64,000 bases of DNA, taken from assembly GCA_002327445.1 (NCBI GenBank), contig DCWA01000005.1, positions 1-64,000 of the forward strand, written 5' to 3'. The notes under the pieces were generated by a model. The model did no database searches and was not told where the DNA came from. It worked only from the letters and a program-made list of their open reading frames with translations. The first letter of the stretch is position 1, and the number at the start of each line of letters is the position of its first letter. A program made the translations under genes and the position numbers. Shown piece by piece: positions 45,761-53,422 of this stretch. Source of the stretch: Desulfobacteraceae bacterium UBA2174 (GTDB taxonomy: Bacteria; Desulfobacterota; Desulfobacteria; Desulfobacterales; UBA2174).

Positions 45761-46179
45761 TAGACCGCAACCGCGCCATAATGTGGGCGATCTGTCAGTG
45801 CATCATCGAAACGCAGAGGCGTTTGCACAAGGCCGCTTCGGTTGCGGCCAACGGGCTCTATGCGCCTCGGACAGCTTCCCGGTCGGTCGCCAAGTCAACC
45901 CCCTGGCGACCCTTCCAACATTTTCAAAATGCTGAAAATTCCAGCCGAAGTGCCTTTGCTTGGCGCCTTTCAACGAATCGTCTCCCGGCGGGAGCAGGAC
46001 GAACTGGACCGCCGTCCCGGAACTGTTTGAGGCGCCTATCGTCCGTTGGTCCGGACAGTCGCGGATCTGCGCCAAAGGGACGATTTTTCTCAGCGAGGCA
46101 GTGCCGCATCGCCAGATTTGCGGCGCTGTCCGGGATTACGGACGGTTGGCGGCGAGTTTTCCGGGGCGCCGGATCCAGG

Positions 46180-46306
46180 GCGTCTTGCGGACGCCGACGC
46201 TACGACCTACGAAAGGCTTCCGATATTCTTTCAGCCATTTGAAACCAACCGGGGCAACCAGGGGGCTGACTTGCGCCAGCGGCAAGAACTCGGTGCCAAG
46301 AGTCCG
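46180..46306. repeat. 127-bp intergenic repeat, copy 2
   Basis: It runs from GCGTCTTGCGGACGCCGACG to GCCAAGAGTCCG. It differs from copy 1 mainly in the first 30 bases and by a few changes later. It lies 79 bases before the glutamate synthase leader promoter. Confidence 0.85.
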
Positions 46307-46384
46307 CAATCCTGCGGGTCAAGCAGCGATCTCTTGTCATTGGGAAGTCCCCTTTCGGCGGGTTTCAGCGCAGCTCCCCGGTAG

Positions 46385-46413
46385 TTGACAACCCTCGTAA
46401 GCCCTGCTAACAA
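46385..46413 (+). promoter_or_regulatory. candidate promoter of the glutamate synthase leader
   Basis: A perfect TTGACA (46385-46390) is followed after 17 bases by TAACAA (46408-46413) with a preceding TGC, giving an extended but weak -10. Transcription would start near 46420, just before the first stem-loop of the leader. Confidence 0.45.
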
Positions 46414-46432
46414 AGATCGCCACAAATTAGGA

Positions 46433-46490
46433 CGGATTGACACAATGGCGTGTCGATCCGCAGGCAAAGTGGGACAACGACGTCCGCTTT
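46433..46490 (+). promoter_or_regulatory. two-hairpin ANTAR-type antiterminator element in the glutamate synthase leader
   Basis: P1 is an 11-bp stem (46433-46443 with 46450-46460, one G-T pair) closing the six-base loop AATGGC. P2 is a 9-bp stem (46466-46475 with 46482-46490, one bulged G at 46471) closing the six-base loop AACGAC. Both loops have A at position 1 and G at position 4, the feature recognised by ANTAR proteins. Only 5 bases separate the hairpins. The 3' arm of P2 overlaps the 5' arm of the terminator at 46484, so P2 formation and termination exclude each other. A GAF-ANTAR protein is encoded upstream at 44746-45495. Confidence 0.8.
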
Positions 46491-46523
46491 TTTCCCCGTA
46501 TGGGGAAGGCGGGCGTTTTTTTT
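46484..46523 (+). terminator. rho-independent terminator (attenuator) before the glutamate synthase gene
   Basis: CCGC(TTTT)TTCCCC at 46484-46497 pairs with GGGGAA-G-GCGG at 46502-46512 around the loop GTAT. It is followed by GGCG and eight T residues (46516-46523). It lies 48 bases before the ATG, so it would stop transcription unless P2 is stabilised. Confidence 0.8.
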
Positions 46524-46571
46524 GGCGCCGCGCCTCTACCATCAACTTTTCCGCAAAGGACGGAGCCGACC

Positions 46572-48158
46572 ATGAACCTGCACCAGCCCAACGCCAACGA
46601 ATGCCTCGAAACCAAGAACCGCTCCCGGGACGTCGTGCCCCAGTCCGGGATCTGCAGCCGCTGCATCGACGGATGCAAGGGCAACTGCGACATGTTCCGA
46701 GCCACCTTCCGGGGTCGCGAGCTGCTCTACCCCCAGCCTTTCGGTTCCATCACCGCCGGCGCCGACAAGGACTATCCGGTGGACTACTCCCACCTGAACA
46801 TCATGGGCTACGCCATGGGGGCCAAGGGGATCGACGCCGATCCGGACCGGGCCACCTTTCCCAACGTCAACACCGAGACCAGTTTCGGGGTCAAGGATCC
46901 GGTGAAGATGAAGGTGCCGGTTTTCACCGGCGCCCTGGGCAGCACGGACATCGCCCGCAAGAATTGGAAGCATTTCGCCGTGGGCGCCGCCATCAGCGGT
47001 ATCACCCTGGTGTGCGGCGAGAACGTCTGCGGCATCGACCCGGAGCTGGAGTTCAACCGGGACGGCAAGGTGTCCAAAAGCCCGGAGATGGATCGGCGCA
47101 TCCGGGAGTACCGCCGTTTTTATGAGGGCTACGGCGACATCCTGGTGCAGATGAACGTGGAGGACACCCGCAACGGCGTGGCCGAGTACGTCATCGAGAA
47201 GCTTGGCGTGGAGACCATCGAACTCAAGTGGGGCCAGGGAGCCAAGTGCATCGGCGGGGAGATCAAGGTCAACAGCATCGAGCGGGCCATCGAGTTGAAG
47301 AGGCGCGGCTATATCGTCACCCCGGACCCGGAGGATCCCGCCCATCAGGCTTCCTTCAAGGCCGGTCCGCTGAAGCAGTTCGAGCGCCATTCGCGCCTGG
47401 GCTTCATCGACCAGGATGGATTCATGAAGGAAGTCGAGCGGTTGCGCCGGCTTGGCGCCAAGCGCGTGACCCTCAAGACCGGGGCCTACCCCATGCGCGA
47501 GCTGGCCATGGCGATTCGCTGGTCATCGGACGCCGGGATCGATCTGCTCACCATCGACGGGGCTCCGGGCGGGACCGGGATGAGCCCCTGGCGGATGATG
47601 TGCGAGTGGGGGATCCCGTCGATCTACCTGCATTCGATGGCTTACCAACTGTGCGACCGGCTGGCCCGGCGGGGCAAGCCCGTGCCGCACATCGCCTTCG
47701 CCGGCGGCTTTTCCTCCGAGGACCACGTCTTCAAGGCCCTGGCTCTGGGGGCGCCCTACTGCAAGGCGGTATGCATGGGCCGGGCGCTGATGATTCCGGG
47801 CATGGTGGGCAAGAACACGGAAAAATGGCTGCGCGGCGAAGACGGCGGCCTGCCACCGACGGTCTCCAAGTTCGGCTCCACCAAGGAGGAAATTTTCATG
47901 AGCTACGAGGTGCTCAAGGAGAAGTACGGGGCCGAGGTGACGGCCGAACTGCCCCTGGGCGCCATCGGCATCTACAGCGCGGTGGACAAGATCAAGGTCG
48001 GTTTGCAGCAGATCATGGCCGGATCGCGCAACTGGGAGGTCCGGTACATCAGCCGCGACGACATCTTCGCCCTCACCGAAGAGTGCGCCAGGGTCACCGG
48101 ACTGCCATACGTGATGGAGGCCTATCGCGACCAGGCCTTGGCGGTCATCGACGCCTGA
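46572..48158 (+). CDS. FMN-binding glutamate synthase family protein (GltB central/FMN domain)
   Basis: The 528-residue protein corresponds to the glutamate synthase FMN domain, with KWGQGAKCIGGEI, LLTIDGAPGGTGMSP and AFAGGFSSEDHVFKAL. It has no class-II glutaminase domain. An N-terminal cysteine group CSRCIDGCKGNC may hold a metal or Fe-S centre. It could use ammonia or glutamine from a partner, and ferredoxin as reductant. GGAG and AAAGGA precede the ATG at 46572. The leader RNA described at 46433-46523 controls it in the proposed model, and gdhA lies about 3.3 kb downstream. Confidence 0.9.
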   Translation: MNLHQPNANECLETKNRSRDVVPQSGICSRCIDGCKGNCDMFRATFRGRELLYPQPFGSITAGADKDYPVDYSHLNIMGYAMGAKGIDADPDRATFPNVNTETSFGVKDPVKMKVPVFTGALGSTDIARKNWKHFAVGAAISGITLVCGENVCGIDPELEFNRDGKVSKSPEMDRRIREYRRFYEGYGDILVQMNVEDTRNGVAEYVIEKLGVETIELKWGQGAKCIGGEIKVNSIERAIELKRRGYIVTPDPEDPAHQASFKAGPLKQFERHSRLGFIDQDGFMKEVERLRRLGAKRVTLKTGAYPMRELAMAIRWSSDAGIDLLTIDGAPGGTGMSPWRMMCEWGIPSIYLHSMAYQLCDRLARRGKPVPHIAFAGGFSSEDHVFKALALGAPYCKAVCMGRALMIPGMVGKNTEKWLRGEDGGLPPTVSKFGSTKEEIFMSYEVLKEKYGAEVTAELPLGAIGIYSAVDKIKVGLQQIMAGSRNWEVRYISRDDIFALTEECARVTGLPYVMEAYRDQALAVIDA

Positions 48159-48280
48159 CCGCCGGTGGCGCTCCGTTGCCCGGAAGGCTTGTGGACGGCG
48201 GCGCCGATACCCGAATCGACGAACCATCCAGGAGCCTTTGGCGGCCCGCCGGCATGCCAAAGGCTCCCGCCGGGGAGGTC

Positions 48281-51200
48281 ATGGGGTCCGAACACCTCGC
48301 CATACCGAAAGAATTCTACGCGCACTTCAAGGTCTTCCACGAGTTGATGGCCATCAAGGTGCGGGAGATCCTGCTGGTCTCCAGCCCCTACGATGCCTTC
48401 ATCATGGAGGAGGACGGGAGCCTGGCCTCGCGCATCATCAACGAGTACAGCGGGTTGAACCTCAGCCATCCTCCGCGCGTGACCCGGGTCGCCTCGGCCC
48501 GCGAGGCTTTGGCGCGGCTGGACGACAAACCCTTCGGCCTCGTCATCACCACCCCGCACGTGGAGGAGATGGATGCCTTCACCCTCGGGATGGAGATCAA
48601 GAAGCGTCGCCCCCGGCTGCCGGTGATTCTGCTGGCCCACAGCCTGCGGGGGCTGTACCCGCCGCCGGAGGGCCGCGACTGCGGGGGCATCGACCGGATC
48701 TTCGTCTGGTCCGGCAACTCGGACCTGCTGCTGGCGATGGTCAAGAACGTCGAAGACCATCTCAACGTGGGGTATGATACCCGCCGCGCCCGGGTGCGGG
48801 TCCTGATCCTGGTGGAAGATTCACCGGTCTACTATTCGTCTTTTCTGCCACTTATCTACAAGGAAATCGTTCGCCAGACCCAGGCCGTGCTGGGGGTCGG
48901 ACTCAACGAGGAGCACCGCCTGCTGCGAATGCGCTCCAGGCCCAAGATCCTGCTGGCCACCGATTACCAGGAGGCCCTGGAGCTCTACCATCGCTACCGG
49001 TCCTACCTGTTGGGAATCATTTCCGACACCCGCATTCCCTGCAACGGTCGAATGCGGGAGGACGCCGGCGTGGCCCTGCTCGCGCACATCCGTGCCGAGA
49101 TTCCGGACCTGCCGCTGCTCCTGCTCAGTTCGGCCTCGGAAAACCGCACCTACGCCGACGCCATTCCGGCGGTGTTTCTCGACAAGAACTCCCCGGGCCT
49201 TCTCGGCGAGCTGCACGCCTTTTTTCTCGACCACCTCGGTTTCGGCCCCTTCGTCTTCCGCCGCCCGGACGGGTCCACCATCGCCGAAGCCGACGACCTG
49301 CGCGCCCTTCAGGCCCTGCTGCCTTCGATTCCCGACGAGTCGCTGCTCTACCACGCCCAGCGCAACCATTTCTCCAAGTGGATCATGAGCCGCTCGGAAA
49401 TCGCCTTGGCCTCCAAGTTCCGCGAGGTGCAGACCAACGATTTCGGCGAGGTGGGGGAGATGCGCCGCTTCATCATCTCCAGCATCCAGGAGATGCGCAA
49501 GTGGCAGCAGAAGGGCGTAGTGGCCCAGTTCAAGGCTCACTCCTTCGATGCCGAGATCATGGACTTCGTCAAGATCGGCCCGGGGTCCCTGGGCGGCAAG
49601 GCCCGGGGGCTGGCCTTCATGGCGGCTCTCCTGCAGCAGGATGCAAGCATCTACGAAAAGTACCCGGGCATTCACATCAAGATTCCCAAGACCCTGGTGA
49701 TCAGCACCGACGGGTTCGAGGCCTTCGTCCAGGCCAACAACCTGCGCCGTCTGGCGGTGGAGGATGCCTCCGACGAGCGGGTGCGAAGGGCGTTCCTCGA
49801 TGCCGCCATGCCGGAGTGGCTCGTGACGGACTTGGAAGTGTTTCTCTCCCAGGTGGCGCGCCCGCTGTCGGTGCGCTCCTCGAGCCTGCTGGAAGACGCC
49901 CAGTTCCAACCCTACGCCGGCCTCTACCAGACCTACATGATTCCCAACAACCACCCGGATCTGGCCGTGCGCCTCGCGCACCTCGTGGCCGCCGTCAAGC
50001 TCGTCTATGCTTCCACCTACTACGAAGGCCCCAAGGCCTTTGCCCGCAGCACGGCCAACAAGCCCCAGGAAGAAGCCATGGCGGTGATCATCCAGGAATT
50101 GGTGGGCGACGCCTACGGCGATTTCTTCTACCCGGCGATTTCCGGCGTGGCCCAGTCGCACAATTTCTACCCGGTGGGGGCCATGCGGCCCGAGCAGGGG
50201 ATTGCCCACATCGCCCTGGGGCTGGGCAAAACGGTGGTGGAGGGGGAGAAGACGCTGCGCTTCTCGCCGGCCCATCCGCGGGTGCTGCCCCAGTTCTCCT
50301 CGGTGGACGCCACGCTGCGCAACGCCCAGCGCCATTTCTACGCGCTACGGATCCGCAACTACCCGGAAAATCTCAATTTCGAGACTTACAGCAACCTGGA
50401 AAAGCGCGAGGTGGACGAGGCGGACGGCGAGTTTCCCGTCGCCACCCTGGCGAGCACCTACGTGCACGACGAACACCGCATCCGGGACACCACCTCGGTG
50501 CCCGGAACCCGGATTCTCACCTTCGCGTCCATCCTCAAGTACGACGGCTTCCCCCTGCCCGAGCTGCTCGGCGACATCCTCGATCTGGCGCGGCGGGGCC
50601 TCGGCTGCCCCGTGGAGATCGAGTTTTCCGTCAATCTCAGCGCCGAGGCCGGCGCCAAGAACGAATTTTCCTTTCTGCAGATCCGACCGATGGTGGCCGA
50701 AGAGGACCGCCTGGAGGTGCAGATCCGCGATCGCGACGAGCGGATGGCCTTCTGCCGTTCGGACCAGGCCCTGGGAAACGGACGGCGCGCGGACATCGCC
50801 GATATCGTCTATGTGAAGCCGGACGCCTTCGCCGCCGAGCAGACCGTGGCCATGGCGGCGCAGATCGGACGGCTCAACGCCGATCTGGTGGCGGCCCGGC
50901 GCCCCTATCTGCTCATCGGCCCCGGCCGCTGGGGGTCGTCGGACCGCTGGCTCGGGATCCCCGTGCAGTGGCAGAACATTTCCGGCGTGGGGGCCATCGT
51001 GGAGCTGCGCAACGCCGCCCTCAACGCCGAGCCTTCCCAGGGTTCCCACTTCTTTCAGAACATCACCTCCCAGGGGATACAATACGTGACGGTGACCGAA
51101 GGGTCGACGGACTTCATCGACTGGGCCTGGCTCGCCTCCCTGGAGACGGTGGCCGAGACCCCCCACGTGCGCCACGTGCGCCTGGAGCGGCCCATGGTGC

Positions 51201-51313
51201 TCAAGATCGACGGCCGCCGTTCGCGTTGCGTGATGGTCAAACCATTGTCGGAGGAGGATGGGGAGCAAGGGGGGGAAGACGACGGATGCCGGATGGGGAA
51301 TTTTGAAACTTGA
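48281..51313 (+). CDS. PEP/pyruvate-binding (PPDK N-domain) protein with N-terminal receiver-like domains
   Basis: The 1010-residue protein has two receiver-like regions: about 15-160 (VREILLVSSPYDAF, ITTPHVEEMDAFTLGMEIKKRRP) and about 180-310 (RVRVLILVEDSPVYYSSFLPLIY). These are followed by an ATP-grasp-like PPDK/PEP synthase nucleotide-binding domain (GSLGGKARGLAFM, RPLSVRSSSLLED, ALGLGKTVVEGE, LQIRPMV). The swivelling phosphohistidine domain and PEP-binding barrel are absent. It is therefore not a complete PEP synthase and may act as a kinase-like regulator. The start is uncertain. ATG 48281 is used, with ATG 48254 possible. The stop lies inside a 7-bp repeat array. Confidence 0.82.
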   Translation: MGSEHLAIPKEFYAHFKVFHELMAIKVREILLVSSPYDAFIMEEDGSLASRIINEYSGLNLSHPPRVTRVASAREALARLDDKPFGLVITTPHVEEMDAFTLGMEIKKRRPRLPVILLAHSLRGLYPPPEGRDCGGIDRIFVWSGNSDLLLAMVKNVEDHLNVGYDTRRARVRVLILVEDSPVYYSSFLPLIYKEIVRQTQAVLGVGLNEEHRLLRMRSRPKILLATDYQEALELYHRYRSYLLGIISDTRIPCNGRMREDAGVALLAHIRAEIPDLPLLLLSSASENRTYADAIPAVFLDKNSPGLLGELHAFFLDHLGFGPFVFRRPDGSTIAEADDLRALQALLPSIPDESLLYHAQRNHFSKWIMSRSEIALASKFREVQTNDFGEVGEMRRFIISSIQEMRKWQQKGVVAQFKAHSFDAEIMDFVKIGPGSLGGKARGLAFMAALLQQDASIYEKYPGIHIKIPKTLVISTDGFEAFVQANNLRRLAVEDASDERVRRAFLDAAMPEWLVTDLEVFLSQVARPLSVRSSSLLEDAQFQPYAGLYQTYMIPNNHPDLAVRLAHLVAAVKLVYASTYYEGPKAFARSTANKPQEEAMAVIIQELVGDAYGDFFYPAISGVAQSHNFYPVGAMRPEQGIAHIALGLGKTVVEGEKTLRFSPAHPRVLPQFSSVDATLRNAQRHFYALRIRNYPENLNFETYSNLEKREVDEADGEFPVATLASTYVHDEHRIRDTTSVPGTRILTFASILKYDGFPLPELLGDILDLARRGLGCPVEIEFSVNLSAEAGAKNEFSFLQIRPMVAEEDRLEVQIRDRDERMAFCRSDQALGNGRRADIADIVYVKPDAFAAEQTVAMAAQIGRLNADLVAARRPYLLIGPGRWGSSDRWLGIPVQWQNISGVGAIVELRNAALNAEPSQGSHFFQNITSQGIQYVTVTEGSTDFIDWAWLASLETVAETPHVRHVRLERPMVLKIDGRRSRCVMVKPLSEEDGEQGGEDDGCRMGNFET

Positions 51314-51407
51314 AACCTGAAACTTGAAACGGGGCCTTTTGGGTCCCTGCGGGCCTTTCTAAATCTTGAATCTTGAATCTTGAATCTTGAACTTTGAAAC
51401 TGGAACG
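51303..51407. repeat. two 7-bp-period arrays between the PPDK-like gene and gdhA
   Basis: TTGAAAC, TTGAAAC, CTGAAAC, TTGAAAC occupy 51303-51330. TTGAATC three times, TTGAACT, TTGAAAC and TGGAACG occupy 51366-51407. The first array supplies the stop codon of the upstream gene. A short GCGCCGACGGCGC hairpin and another TTGAAAC follow. Confidence 0.8.
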
Positions 51408-51442
51408 CGCCGACGGCGCTTGAAACTTAGAAACTTCAACCC

Positions 51443-51466
51443 GCAACGCAACGCAACGCAACGCGC
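51443..51466. repeat. GCAAC pentanucleotide repeat before gdhA
   Basis: Four tandem GCAAC units lie 20 bases upstream of the gdhA ribosome site. A shorter ACGCAACGCAACGG lies before the NifU-like gene at about 6466. Confidence 0.7.
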
Positions 51467-51498
51467 CGCATTGTTTCTAGATGCACAGGAGGCTTTCA

Positions 51499-52848
51499 AT
51501 GACCGACATTCTGAAGTTGATCGAAACCAAGGACCCGGGAGAAAAGGAGTTCCACCAGGCCGTCAAGGAAGTGGTCGAATCTGTGAAGCCGGTTCTGGAC
51601 CGCAATCCGGAATACCGCAAGATGGCGGTTTTGGAGCGTATTACCGAGCCCGAGCGGGTGATCCTGTTTCGCGTGCCGTGGGTCGACGACCAGGGGGACG
51701 TGCGGGTGAACCGGGGCTTCCGGATCCAGATGTCCAGCGCCATCGGACCCTACAAGGGCGGTCTGCGCTTTCACCCGTCGGTCAACCTGAGCATCCTGAA
51801 GTTCCTGGCCTTCGAGCAGGTGTTCAAGAATGCGCTCACCACCTTGTCCATGGGCGGCGCCAAGGGCGGGTCGGACTTCGACCCCAAGGGCAAGTCGGAC
51901 AACGAGGTGATGCGCTTTTGCCAGAGTTTCATGGCCGAGCTGTTCCGTCATATCGGGGCCGACACGGACGTGCCGGCCGGCGACATCGGGGTGGGGGCCC
52001 GGGAGATCGGCTACCTGTTCGGCATGTACAAAAAGCTGCGCAACGAGTTCACCGGCGTGCTCACCGGCAAGAGCCTCGGCTGGGGCGGGAGCCTGATCCG
52101 GCCCGAGGCCACCGGCTACGGGTGCGTCTATTTCGCCGCCGAGATGCTCAACACCCGCAATACCTCCTTGGAAGGCAAGACCTGCCTGGTGTCCGGATCG
52201 GGCAACGTGGCCCAGTACACCGTGGAAAAGATCCTGCAACTGGGCGGCAAGGTGGTCACCCTGTCGGATTCTTCCGGCTACATCTACGATGCCGCGGGCA
52301 TCGACCGCGACAAGCTCGACTACGTCAAACGTCTGAAGAACATTCGCCGGGCGCGGATCATGGAGTACGTGGACAAGTACAGTGAGGCGGTCTACACCGA
52401 GGCCGACAGCACCCTGGGATGCAACCCGCTCTGGGATCACCGGGCCGACTGCGCCTTTCCCTGCGCCACCCAGAACGAGATCAACCGCAAGGACGCCGAA
52501 AACCTCGTGCGGCAAGGGATTTCGCTGGTCTGTGAAGGGGCCAACATGCCGTGCACGCCGGAGGCCGTCGACGTTTTGCTGGACAACAAGGTGCTCTATG
52601 CGCCGGGCAAGGCGGCCAACGCCGGCGGGGTGGCGGTTTCGGGGCTCGAGATGGCCCAGAACAGCATGCGCCTCAACTGGCCGCGGGAGGAAGTGGACAA
52701 CCGCCTGAAGATCATCATGCGCAGCATCCACCGCACCTGCCTGGATGCCGCGGCCGAGTTCGGCACGCCGGGCAACTACCTCGCGGGGGCCAACATCGCC
52801 GGCTTCGTCAAGGTGGTCAACGCCATGCTCGATCAGGGACTGGTGTGA
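51499..52848 (+). CDS. gdhA: NADP-type glutamate dehydrogenase (hexameric)
   Basis: The 449-residue protein has the substrate site KGGLRFHPSV, the catalytic Lys region SMGGAKGGSDFDPKGKSD, and the coenzyme domain VSGSGNVAQYTVEKILQLGGKVVTLSDSSGYIYD. Family-length and motifs fit the GdhA assimilation type. AGGAGG at 51487-51492 with 6-base spacing decides ATG 51499, and an in-frame ATG at 51481 lies before it and is rejected. With glutamate synthase and glnE it forms the nitrogen theme of the window. Confidence 0.97.
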   Translation: MTDILKLIETKDPGEKEFHQAVKEVVESVKPVLDRNPEYRKMAVLERITEPERVILFRVPWVDDQGDVRVNRGFRIQMSSAIGPYKGGLRFHPSVNLSILKFLAFEQVFKNALTTLSMGGAKGGSDFDPKGKSDNEVMRFCQSFMAELFRHIGADTDVPAGDIGVGAREIGYLFGMYKKLRNEFTGVLTGKSLGWGGSLIRPEATGYGCVYFAAEMLNTRNTSLEGKTCLVSGSGNVAQYTVEKILQLGGKVVTLSDSSGYIYDAAGIDRDKLDYVKRLKNIRRARIMEYVDKYSEAVYTEADSTLGCNPLWDHRADCAFPCATQNEINRKDAENLVRQGISLVCEGANMPCTPEAVDVLLDNKVLYAPGKAANAGGVAVSGLEMAQNSMRLNWPREEVDNRLKIIMRSIHRTCLDAAAEFGTPGNYLAGANIAGFVKVVNAMLDQGLV

Positions 52849-52915
52849 GAGGGGTATAAATTCACCGCCGACCGGCGCGGACGATTATTTCCGCCGCTGA
52901 CACCTGTTCCTTTGC

Positions 52916-52989
52916 TGTCATCCCGAGGAGCAACGCGACGAGGGATCTCTTGGAGGCGCCAAGATTCCTCACTGCGTTCGGAATGACAG
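52916..52989. repeat. GACGAGGGATCTC palindromic repeat, full copy 1
   Basis: TGTCATCCCGAGGAGCAACG at the left end and GCGTTCGGAATGACAG at the right end are near inverted repeats, giving a 74-base hairpin-forming unit. Confidence 0.8.
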
Positions 52990-53222
52990 CGATAATAAAT
53001 AATTACAGACGATCAACATATAGATTCACCGCCGACCGGCGCGGGCAGGCGCAGACCGGCAAAACGTCCTATTCCAGGTCCGCGGTCGTCGGCGTTTGTC
53101 CGCGGTGGATTGTTCTCAGGGCAGTTTCAAATAGATTCACCGCCGACCGGCGCGGACGATTATTTCCGCCGCTGACACCTGTTCCTTTGCTGTCATCCCG
53201 AGGATTCCATGGCCAACCCGGC

Positions 53223-53296
53223 TGTCATCCCGAGGAGCAACGCGACGAGGGATCTCTTGGAGGCGCCAAGATTCCTCACTGCGTTCGGAATGACAG
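53223..53296. repeat. GACGAGGGATCTC palindromic repeat, full copy 2
   Basis: It is identical in sequence to 52916-52989 because it lies in the duplicated block. A truncated left end also lies at about 53191-53204. Confidence 0.8.
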
Positions 53297-53422
53297 CGAT
53301 AATAAATAATTACAGACGATCAACATATAGATTCACCGCCGACCGGCGCGGGCAGGCGCAGACCGGCGAAACGTCCTATTCCAGGTCCGCGGCTGTCGGC
53401 GCTCGTCCGCGGTGAATCTTTC

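Larger units (their letters stand above)
45496..46384. other. non-coding stretch (889 bases) with two 127-bp repeat copies
   Basis: Short open frames exist on both strands, but none has a ribosome site, family similarity or proper codon bias. The stretch contains the repeat copies at 45634-45760 and 46180-46306 and an unexplained middle part (45780-46170) with several short inverted repeats, for example around 46050-46140. The downstream leader promoter starts at 46385. Confidence 0.6.
52849..53422. repeat. 574-base gap filled by a tandem duplication with nested repeats
   Basis: Copy 1 (52860-53130) and copy 2 (53135-53437) share nearly all of their sequence. Copy 2 has an extra 32 bases (about 53205-53236) that repeat TGTCATCCCGAGGA. 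Each copy carries a GACGAGGGATCTC repeat (52916-52989 and 53223-53296) and two runs of ATTCACCGCCGACCGGCGCGG. Copy 2 reaches the last 15 bases of the convergent KaiC-like gene, and copy 1 holds a matching CAGTTTCAA tail. No gene is present. Confidence 0.85.

Noticed and set aside
45781..46242. Protein of about 150 residues in the gap before the ANTAR leader
   Set aside because: It spans part of a repeat copy, has no ribosome site, no recognisable fold and unusual codon use.
46430..46490. Known riboswitch class (c-di-GMP GEMM or glutamine type) in the glutamate synthase leader
   Set aside because: GGCAAA and GGGAC recall GEMM, but the conserved cores are absent. The paired six-base AxxGxx loops and the overlapping terminator fit an ANTAR target better.
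49378..51306. Second frame of 642 codons inside the PPDK-like gene
   Set aside because: It is a same-strand shadow with arginine- and glycine-rich low complexity. The other frame holds the domains.
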